Shown here piece by piece: positions 6,356-12,257 of a DNA stretch of 12,257 bases. The notes below the pieces were generated by a model. It was not told the origin of the DNA, did no database searches, and worked only from the letters and a program-made list of their open reading frames with translations. Positions within the stretch are counted from its first letter, which is position 1. The number at the start of each line of letters is the position of its first letter. Source of the stretch: Gammaproteobacteria bacterium UBA4475 (GTDB lineage: Bacteria; Pseudomonadota; Gammaproteobacteria; Pseudomonadales; Azotimanducaceae); assembly GCA_002389265.1 (NCBI GenBank), contig DGOD01000224.1, positions 1 through 12,257 on the forward strand. The letters run 5' to 3'. The position numbers and the translations under genes are program-made.

Positions 6356-7750
6356 CTAGTCGCCAAGAACGGCCAACATGTCCTTGATGCGGGTGAATTT
6401 AACCCGCGGACGTTGTTGTGCCTCGCCCTTTAGAATCTCGGCGGCATCGATCTTGAGCCAATCGGCATAGCTCACCGTTTGCGGCTGGCGCTCATGCACT
6501 AAGGCACTCGCCGCATCGACTCCTGGCGCCACAGGCTTGAAGCAATTTCCAGCGGCGACGTCTTCAACCATGCGGGCCACCGTTTCCTGGGCACAGGTTT
6601 TGTTGGTACCAATGACACCGCTGGGCCCACGCTTAATCCAGCCCGCAGTGTACAAACCTGTCACTGCCTCGCCAGACTCGTCAACAACCCGACCCTCAAT
6701 ATTCCGAATCGTGCCTTTCTTGGCGTCGAAGGGCACATTCGAGACGGGTATGCCTTGATACCCCACCGAACGAAATACCAGACCCGCCTCAAGAATTTCT
6801 TCTTCGCCCGTGGCGCTGGGTCGAATAGCGCCGTCTGCAGTCGCGGTTATGGCATTTTTAGCCAATTTTAGTGCCGCCACGTGCCCTGCCTCACCGATAA
6901 TTTCTATCGGTGACACTAAAAACCGCAGCGTCAGAAGCTTGTCTTTGCCCGTGATGACCCGCCGACTGTAATCAGTGATAAACCCGATATTTTTTTCAAC
7001 ATTTTTATCTGGGTTGGCGTCGAGATACTGCTGACTAATCGCATCAACCCGTGCCTCTTCGACGGGCACTATAACTTCCGCTTCGGCTAACTCACCCATC
7101 TCCTTGATTTCAGGCGGCGTAAACGCGGCTTGCGCCGGACCCCGGCGACCGAGTAAATAGACCCGCTTAACCTGGCTATTCTTCAGGGCCGCCAAGGCAT
7201 GATCGGCGATGTCGGTTTCTGCCAGTTCCGCATAGGATTTACACAGAATCCGGGCCACATCCATCGCCACGTTACCGACGCCAACGATGGCAACACTTTC
7301 CTGACTGAGGTCGAACTGATGATCGGCGAAATCTGGATGGCCGTTATACCACGCAACGAAATCTGTCGCGGAATGGCTACCTTGCAGGTCTTCGCCGGGA
7401 ATACCCAAATCGCGGTCGGTGGGGGCGCCATTAGTGAATATCACCTGGTGATAATGCGCTTGCAGATCGGCCAATTGAAGATGCTTGCCATATTCCACAT
7501 TGCCATAAAATCGCACGTTGGGTTGTTCTGCGCTTTTGGCATAAGCTCGAGTTACCGACTTATCTTTCTGGTGATCAGGCGCGACACCTGCCCTGACAAG
7601 ACCATAAGGGGTCGGTAGACGATCATATAGATCCATCTCGACGGTCAATTCTTTATACTTGAGGAAGTTGCTGATGGTGTAGAAGCCCGCTGGGCCGGCA
7701 CCAATAATCGCAACTCTTAACGGATTTGCAGTACTACCTATATCAGGCAT
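6356..7750 (-). CDS. Ferredoxin-NADP+ reductase, adrenodoxin-reductase (FprA) type flavoprotein
   Basis: An FAD- and NADP(H)-binding oxidoreductase of 464 residues, expected to pass electrons between NADPH and ferredoxin in the cytoplasm. FAD site GAGPAG (17-22), preceded by VAII and followed by LYDRLPTPYGLVRAGVAPDH (41-60), a signature of the adrenodoxin reductase family. NADP site GVGNVA (157-162), then the GRRGPAQAAFTPPE segment (201-214), which contacts the NADP phosphate and ribose. The C-terminal FAD contact is GWIKRGPSGVIGTNK (370-384), also diagnostic. I start at the ATG at 7750: GAGGAG lies six bases upstream and the Rossmann motif begins promptly. The frame is open up to 7930, but that 60-residue extension shows no domain. 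No linked ferredoxin gene is visible, so its partner is encoded elsewhere. The gap to the convergent sulfatase gene is 25 bases, with no evident terminator. Confidence 0.94.
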   Translation of the reverse strand: MPDIGSTANPLRVAIIGAGPAGFYTISNFLKYKELTVEMDLYDRLPTPYGLVRAGVAPDHQKDKSVTRAYAKSAEQPNVRFYGNVEYGKHLQLADLQAHYHQVIFTNGAPTDRDLGIPGEDLQGSHSATDFVAWYNGHPDFADHQFDLSQESVAIVGVGNVAMDVARILCKSYAELAETDIADHALAALKNSQVKRVYLLGRRGPAQAAFTPPEIKEMGELAEAEVIVPVEEARVDAISQQYLDANPDKNVEKNIGFITDYSRRVITGKDKLLTLRFLVSPIEIIGEAGHVAALKLAKNAITATADGAIRPSATGEEEILEAGLVFRSVGYQGIPVSNVPFDAKKGTIRNIEGRVVDESGEAVTGLYTAGWIKRGPSGVIGTNKTCAQETVARMVEDVAAGNCFKPVAPGVDAASALVHERQPQTVSYADWLKIDAAEILKGEAQQRPRVKFTRIKDMLAVLGD

Positions 7751-8138
7751 CAAACACTCCTCGTTAGTTTTACCAGAGACTATCAGATAATTTGGTTGCA
7801 GCGATACCCTCCACTTATTGAGCCCAGCGGTTTGCGCTTGAGCGGTGCAGCAAGCCTCGCCCACTGCATTTCGCAGCAGGCCACACGCTCCGTCGCGCCG
7901 CAGATTGATAGATAGCACCCCGCGCACCACAATCTGGCATAATAGCGCCCTAGAGCATCACAATAACTTGCCGATTGCGAAGGTCCGCAGCCTGATGTTC
8001 GTGACTATTTTTCGGCCAAACGTACGGCGTAATTAGCGAACATGACCGGTGTTATCGACAAAGACCGAGAGTCAGCATTGTCTCGATCGAGGCTCGCAAA
8101 ATTCACCGTTCAACCAACCCTTTGATCGAGAAGTCATC
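7751..8138. other. Divergent intergenic region between the ferredoxin reductase and asmA-like genes
   Basis: 388 bases carrying both upstream regions. The left part holds the reductase ribosome binding site; no clear promoter for it was found. The right part holds an extended -10 candidate at 7935-7943 and about 190 bases of potential asmA leader, including the palindrome CTCGATCGAG at 8082-8091. Open frames here (for example a 63-codon one from 7845) have no motif and are rich in Arg/Pro/Ser, typical of chance frames. Confidence 0.6.
7935..7943 (+). promoter_or_regulatory. Possible extended -10 promoter for the asmA-mutY-yggX operon
   Basis: TGGCATAAT: the TGn element followed by CATAAT, five of six matches to TATAAT. 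There is no good -35 at 16-18 bases, which extended -10 promoters can do without. It would give a leader of about 190 bases before the ATG at 8139. Confidence 0.35.
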
Positions 8139-10196
8139 ATGAAATTGATCCTTGCCCTACTCGCCCTGATTCCCGCGTTACTCTTCGGCGTCGTCTTATT
8201 TCTACTGGACAATCCGGACCTGTATCGCCAGCAGCTCAACGACGCGGTGAGGCAGCAGACGGGCTTCGAACTGAGTGTCAACGGCGATATCAGCTGGCGC
8301 TACTGGCCACCTATTGCCATTAAGGTCACCGATATTGAAATTCAACCAGCGGGCAGCGACCAACCATTCCTCTCGCTTGAGACCGTCGCCGTCGATCTCA
8401 AACTGATTCCGTTATTGTTAAGCGGCGAACTCGCTATCGATGGATTGACCATCGATGGCCTGACACTCAATACAGAAGTCGCTGCCGATGGTAAAGGCAA
8501 CTGGCAGGTAGCCGATATCGCTGACGCTGCCGCCGAAACAGAATCAAGTGCTAGCAGCGCAAGTTTGACTCTCGACATCGCTCACATGAACATCAGCAAC
8601 GCGACGATTCGCTACCGCGCACCGGCGGCAGATTATGTGATCAACCTGAAATCCTTAACGACGGGTGCAGCCCGCTCTAATGAGGCGACCTATATCGAGT
8701 TTGACGTGTCGGCAGAAGACACACTGGCGGGCCTGAGCTCGTCTATTCAAGGCGCTGGTAATATCACGTTCAATCGCGAATTCGACCAATATCAATTTAA
8801 CCAACTGACCATCAAGAGCCGGACCAGCTTATCCGACATGACGGACGTACAAGCCAATATGACCTTGAACGGCGATGCCGATCTCAGCCAAGGCACTGCC
8901 AACTTGCAAGCCAGCCAGATCCAGCTGGCTGATCTGCAGGCGATCATCGATCTGCAAATCACCCAGATGCAGACCACGCCCAGCCTCAAGGGTACGGTGA
9001 ACGTTCAACCCTTTGACGTCAAATCTTTGCTGGCAAAACTACAATTGCCTGCCATTGAAACCCGTAACCCTGACGCCCTCAAACGGTTCGAGATGACGGC
9101 CAACATCGAGGGTACGCCAGCAGCTGTGCACCTGACCAACATCAAGGCCAAACTCGACGCCATGACCATCAAGGGTTCAGCGAGCGCGGAACTCGGCGAT
9201 GTCAGCGGCGCCCGCTTTGACCTGAGCCTCGACACATTAGCCCTCAGCGACTATCTGCCACCAGACGCTGGGAATAACTCAGGCGCAAACAATGGGGTGC
9301 CACTGCCTGCAGATAGCGAAGTGCTACCCGTTAATAGCCTGAACCAATACTCTCTCGATGGGCGGTTTCATATCATTCAATTGAACTACGAAACCTATCA
9401 ACTCAATGACCTCAATTTCACTGTCACTAACAGCCGCGAGCAGCTTGAAGTCACCACCACCGCAAGTGGTTACAATGGCCAGATCAAACATCACTTTGCA
9501 GCCCGAATACCTGCCGGCGCTACAGCAACAAGCACCTCACGCCTCACAGTCAGCGGCGTCGATATCACTGCACTGACTGACGTTGAATGGCTTACCGGCA
9601 GCGTGGAACTCGCGTCCGATATTCGCTTCAGGGGTCACATGCTGAGTGAAGTGCTCGATAGCATGAACGGCTCGAACCAATTTCTGATCAAGCAGGGCAG
9701 CCTCGATGTCAGCCCAGTGAAGAAAATTGCTGGCGTGATTGACAGCCTCCGCGGCCAAGCGTCAGGTATTGGCGAATGGCCAGACAAGATGCCATTCGAA
9801 TCCTTAGTGGGCACTTTAACCCTGACAGACGGGATCGAAGCCGACCAGCAATTGAACGTCCAGCTGGAGACGATGACGATTGTCGGCACTGGCGGCATCG
9901 ACTATTGGCAGAATCAACTCGACTATGATCTTGGGATCACGCTTCAAGAGAGTGCGACGAGTCTATTCAGCGTCAAACCACCCTTGGCCGGTCTGCGCTG
10001 GCCACTGCATTGTGCCGGCGCCATGGATGCCTCGCCGGCGACCTTGTGCTTGCCAAACAGAAAGGCTACCCAAGCGCTGGTCGCGGACATTATTAAGCAA
10101 GAGTTAAAACGCCAAGGTCAAGAGAAGCTCAAAGCCCGTTTGCCTGAGCTACAAGACAAGGCCAAGGAACTCCTCAAAGGACTATTTGGCACATGA
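8139..10196 (+). CDS. AsmA-family inner-membrane anchored periplasmic protein
   Basis: 685 residues. One N-terminal membrane segment (LILALLALIPALLFGVVLFLL, about 3-23; quoted in part: LILALLALIPALLFGVV) is followed by DNPDLYRQQLNDAVRQQTG, the typical AsmA start in which a groove-forming beta-rich domain begins. The bulk should lie in the periplasm. The C-terminal half has the AsmA-like segment from about residue 480 (beginning SVELASDIRFRG) through VGTGGIDYWQNQLDYDLGI, and ends in a charged helical tail (about 640-685). AsmA-family proteins affect outer-membrane assembly and are thought to help carry phospholipid between membranes; that role is established for relatives and inferred here. 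I start at ATG 8139 rather than an upstream GTG at 8049, because the membrane anchor follows at once and GAGAAG precedes it. The stop overlaps the mutY start (ATGA), which fits one operon. Confidence 0.9.
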   Translation: MKLILALLALIPALLFGVVLFLLDNPDLYRQQLNDAVRQQTGFELSVNGDISWRYWPPIAIKVTDIEIQPAGSDQPFLSLETVAVDLKLIPLLLSGELAIDGLTIDGLTLNTEVAADGKGNWQVADIADAAAETESSASSASLTLDIAHMNISNATIRYRAPAADYVINLKSLTTGAARSNEATYIEFDVSAEDTLAGLSSSIQGAGNITFNREFDQYQFNQLTIKSRTSLSDMTDVQANMTLNGDADLSQGTANLQASQIQLADLQAIIDLQITQMQTTPSLKGTVNVQPFDVKSLLAKLQLPAIETRNPDALKRFEMTANIEGTPAAVHLTNIKAKLDAMTIKGSASAELGDVSGARFDLSLDTLALSDYLPPDAGNNSGANNGVPLPADSEVLPVNSLNQYSLDGRFHIIQLNYETYQLNDLNFTVTNSREQLEVTTTASGYNGQIKHHFAARIPAGATATSTSRLTVSGVDITALTDVEWLTGSVELASDIRFRGHMLSEVLDSMNGSNQFLIKQGSLDVSPVKKIAGVIDSLRGQASGIGEWPDKMPFESLVGTLTLTDGIEADQQLNVQLETMTIVGTGGIDYWQNQLDYDLGITLQESATSLFSVKPPLAGLRWPLHCAGAMDASPATLCLPNRKATQALVADIIKQELKRQGQEKLKARLPELQDKAKELLKGLFGT

Positions 10197-11245
10197 CCAC
10201 GGATTTCAGTGACCGACTCTTGCGCTGGTTTGACACCAGCGGCCGCAAGCACCTGCCTTGGCAACAGCAGATTAGCCCGTATCGAGTGTGGGTGTCTGAG
10301 ATCATGTTGCAACAAACCCAGGTGGCGACCGTCATCGGCTACTTCGAACGTTTCATGCGCCGCTTTCCCACCATCGACCAACTGGCCGATGCTAGCGAAG
10401 ACGAAGTACTGCACTTGTGGACTGGGCTCGGCTATTACGCCCGCGCCCGCAATCTACATAAAACCGCGCGTACCATTATCGCCGATTTTAATGGTGAATT
10501 TCCCACCAACCTGGAGCAGCTGGTCGCCCTGCCCGGCATCGGCAGGTCCACTGCCGGCGCAATTATCTCCATCGCCTGCGGCGGCAGAGCCGCCATTCTC
10601 GACGGCAACGTCAAGCGCGTCCTGGCTCGTTGTTTTGGCATTTACGGCTGGCCCGGACAGACCCCGGTTGCCAATGCCCTCTGGGAGATCGCAGAACGCC
10701 TGACCCCGACAACTCGGGTCAATGATTACACTCAGGCCATCATGGATCTTGGCGCGACACTCTGTACACGCAGTCGACCTGACTGCGCCCAATGTCCTAT
10801 GCTGGGCACCTGCGTTGCGCACGAGACTGATGAGGTCGAGCGCTTGCCGAGCAAAAAAACCCGCCAGGCGATTCCGGTTAGATCAACCTATATGCTTCTC
10901 ATTGAAAACCTTGAGGGTGAATTTTTGCTGGAAAAACGCCCGAGCCGTGGACTCTGGGGCGGCTTGTGGGGCTTCCCGGAAACAGAGCCCGCGATGCTCG
11001 ACGCGGTGCTGGCGAACCAAGCACTGGAGCCGGTCGCCGCTCAAGCCATTTTGCCCTTTCGACATACATTCACCCACTTCCATTTAGATATCACGCCACT
11101 TCACGTAAGATCTTCTCGGTCGAGTCACCAGATCGGCGAGCCAGACAGGCTGATCTGGTATGATCTCCAGACATCCCAAGCCATTGGCCTGACGCGCCCC
11201 GTGACACGAATATTTGCCCAGCTCAAAGGCTTACAGAAGCCATAA
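10193..11245 (+). CDS. mutY: A/G-specific adenine DNA glycosylase MutY
   Basis: Removes adenine paired with 8-oxoguanine (or G), the second line of defence in the GO repair system. 350 residues, as in E. coli. Catalytic Glu36 (SEIMLQQTQV), helix-hairpin-helix LPGIGRSTAGAI (113-124) and catalytic Asp137 (LDGNVKRVLAR) match the E. coli positions closely. The iron-sulfur ligands Cys191, Cys198, Cys201 and Cys207 keep the C-x6-C-x2-C-x5-C pattern. The C-terminal NUDIX-like domain that reads 8-oxoG starts about 228 (RSTYMLLIEN) and includes GLWGGLWGFPE and FRHTFTHFHLDI. The start ATG overlaps the asmA stop in ATGA and has a GGA-containing stretch (AAAGGACTATTTGGC) upstream, so translation may be coupled to asmA. 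Thirty-eight bases separate it from yggX, with no terminator seen. Confidence 0.98.
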   Translation: MTTDFSDRLLRWFDTSGRKHLPWQQQISPYRVWVSEIMLQQTQVATVIGYFERFMRRFPTIDQLADASEDEVLHLWTGLGYYARARNLHKTARTIIADFNGEFPTNLEQLVALPGIGRSTAGAIISIACGGRAAILDGNVKRVLARCFGIYGWPGQTPVANALWEIAERLTPTTRVNDYTQAIMDLGATLCTRSRPDCAQCPMLGTCVAHETDEVERLPSKKTRQAIPVRSTYMLLIENLEGEFLLEKRPSRGLWGGLWGFPETEPAMLDAVLANQALEPVAAQAILPFRHTFTHFHLDITPLHVRSSRSSHQIGEPDRLIWYDLQTSQAIGLTRPVTRIFAQLKGLQKP

Positions 11246-11283
11246 GGCGGCTCCCAAAACAACTATGCTATGCGAGGACCATC

Positions 11284-11568
11284 ATGAGCAGAACAGTATT
11301 TTGCAGTCGATTAAAAAAAGACTTGCCCGGCCTGAATGCACAACCCTTCCCCGGTGCCAAAGGTCAACAGGTCTTCGATAATGTCTCCGAGCAGGCCTGG
11401 CTCGAATGGCAACACATTCAAACCATGCTCATCAACGAAAAGCACCTTAACTTGATGGACAAGGAGGCCCGCAAGTATTTGAACGAACAGCGCGACCGGT
11501 TCCTTGCTGGCGAAAAGATTGACCGCATAGAAGGCTACACGGCCCCGGACGCCGCACCAGAAGCTTAA
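11284..11568 (+). CDS. yggX: Fe(2+)-trafficking protein YggX
   Basis: A small cytoplasmic protein, 94 residues (E. coli about 91), linked to protection of iron-sulfur clusters from oxidation and to iron handling. Recognised by MSRTVFCSRLKKDLPGL with the conserved Cys7, PFPGAKGQ, then AWLEWQHIQTMLINEKHLNL and the C-terminal helix EARKYLNEQRDRFLAGE. All main conserved blocks are intact. AGGA lies six bases before the ATG. Position directly after mutY is the usual gammaproteobacterial order, and its product is expected to support MutY's cluster indirectly by protecting Fe-S proteins; that link is inference. Confidence 0.97.
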   Translation: MSRTVFCSRLKKDLPGLNAQPFPGAKGQQVFDNVSEQAWLEWQHIQTMLINEKHLNLMDKEARKYLNEQRDRFLAGEKIDRIEGYTAPDAAPEA

Positions 11569-11594
11569 TAATCTGCCCAGCCACCAACGACCAC

Positions 11595-11598
11595 AGGA
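11595..11598 (+). promoter_or_regulatory. Shine-Dalgarno AGGA for the methyltransferase, seven bases before ATC
   Basis: AGGA (11595-11598), CACTGTC, then ATC at 11606-11608. The spacing is good and the protein reading frame beginning at ATC matches the expected N-terminus. No ATG, GTG or TTG exists in frame between the preceding in-frame stop (TAG, 11528-11530) and TTG at 11678, so this site points to the ATC as initiator. Confidence 0.45.
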
Positions 11599-11605
11599 CA
11601 CTGTC

Positions 11606-12199
11606 ATCGACCAATTTACCCAGTTTTCTCAAGCAGCCGACAACAATAAGGCACCCATCCTTGAGCAGCTCAAGTCATTGTTCCTGAAACCTGCGCGAAT
11701 CCTTGAAATCGGCAGTGGCTCTGGACAACATGCGGTGCATATGGCGGCAGCACTACCACACCTCACTTGGCAGCCCACTGATCAAGGTGAATACTTTGCC
11801 GGCCTGCTTGAAAACATCGAACGTCTCGCGCCTTTGAATGTCAGCCCGCCGCTGTATCTGGACATCGCCACATCAGTCTTCCCGCCCACAGATCATATCT
11901 ATGCCGCCAACGTCGTGCACATTATGCCCGCAGCACTGCTGCCATCCCTGTTCCGAGGCGCGGCAAGCGCCCTGCCAACGGGCGGTAAACTATGTTTTTA
12001 TGGCCCTTTCAAATACCTGGGCGAGTTCACTGCTGAATCAAACGCGACCTTTGATGAGTGGCTTAAAGCGCGCAACCCCCTCAGTGGCATTCGTGATATT
12101 GAAACCCTGCAAGCTCGCGCCGAAGCACAAGGCTTTCACCTGTTGTCAGACACACCTATGCCCGCCAACAACCAGTTACTGGTCTTCACCAAGCAGTAA
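11606..12199 (+). CDS. DUF938-type SAM-dependent methyltransferase with apparent ATC start
   Basis: A putative class I methyltransferase of 197 residues from ATC (11606). Motif I is RILEIGSGSGQHA (31-43), followed by LPHLTWQPTDQGEY, where the Asp ends the second strand; NVVHIMP (motif IV-like) and YGPF come later, as in DUF938 proteins. The N-terminal block FSQAADNNKAPILEQL (7-22) is characteristic of this family and lies before the first canonical start, a TTG at 11678, which would leave a protein of only 173 residues starting 7 residues before motif I. I therefore take ATC as start, with CTG at 11573 as a less likely alternative. Substrate unknown. The gene follows yggX by 37 bases and probably shares its transcript. 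The family call is from memory and quite firm; the start is inferred. Confidence 0.85.
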   Translation: MDQFTQFSQAADNNKAPILEQLKSLFLKPARILEIGSGSGQHAVHMAAALPHLTWQPTDQGEYFAGLLENIERLAPLNVSPPLYLDIATSVFPPTDHIYAANVVHIMPAALLPSLFRGAASALPTGGKLCFYGPFKYLGEFTAESNATFDEWLKARNPLSGIRDIETLQARAEAQGFHLLSDTPMPANNQLLVFTKQ

Positions 12200-12257
12200 T
12201 CAATCACCCTAGCCAATCCACTGCCCGATCCTGTCACACGGCGCAATGAGCGAGGCC
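12200..12257. other. Short 3' edge without visible feature
   Basis: The 58 bases after the methyltransferase stop show no hairpin with a T-run, no ribosome binding site and no open frame that can be judged. Whether the operon continues is not visible. Confidence 0.5.

Noticed and set aside
7199..7618. 139-codon plus-strand frame inside the ferredoxin reductase gene
   Set aside because: Antisense shadow of a clear flavoprotein; no family features.
7751..7930. 60-residue N-terminal extension of the ferredoxin reductase
   Set aside because: The strong GAGGAG site before the ATG at 7750 and the immediate Rossmann motif support the shorter start; the extension has no signal peptide or domain.
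10454..10822. 122-codon minus-strand frame and similar frames inside mutY
   Set aside because: Shadows of a gene whose catalytic and Fe-S residues are all in the plus-strand frame.

Overview
The window looks like a chromosomal segment of a Gram-negative gammaproteobacterium, probably a marine or aquatic one. The main evidence is the block asmA - mutY - yggX on the plus strand, which is a familiar gammaproteobacterial arrangement, and moderate GC content. I could not assign a genus. I saw no tRNA, rRNA, CRISPR array, insertion sequence or phage gene.

Layout, left to right. Positions 1-880 (minus) hold the first 293 residues of a secreted protein that runs off the left edge: signal peptide, IPT/TIG-like domain, a Cys-containing second module, then the beginning of a collagen-like Gly-X-Y repeat. 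Positions 881-1655 are almost gene-free, with one 59-codon ORF of unknown function. Positions 1656-4261 hold three minus-strand genes: a DMT/EamA-family permease, a Prx5-type peroxiredoxin and an AEC-family permease. Positions 4393-6330 (plus) encode a class III (metallo-beta-lactamase-fold) alkyl sulfatase, divergent from the AEC gene. Positions 6356-7750 (minus) encode an adrenodoxin-reductase-type ferredoxin-NADP+ reductase, convergent with the sulfatase. From 8139 onward (plus) come asmA, mutY, yggX and a DUF938-type methyltransferase, tightly spaced and probably one operon.

How the genes fit together. Several deal with oxidative damage or redox balance: the peroxiredoxin removes peroxides, MutY corrects A:8-oxoG mispairs, YggX protects iron-sulfur clusters, and the flavoprotein moves electrons between NADPH and ferredoxin. 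Only mutY-yggX are likely to share a transcript. The permeases and the alkyl sulfatase are separate metabolic functions.

The most unusual signals are in gene starts and leaders. The DMT permease has no convincing ATG/GTG/TTG start where the protein family should begin; an ATT with a well-placed GGAG sits there instead. A strong Rho-independent terminator ends exactly where that Shine-Dalgarno sequence begins, so the 110-base region upstream may be an attenuator. The DUF938 methyltransferase also lacks a canonical start upstream of its conserved N-terminus and seems to start at an ATC with an AGGA seven bases upstream. The left-edge collagen-like protein has an unusual domain order.
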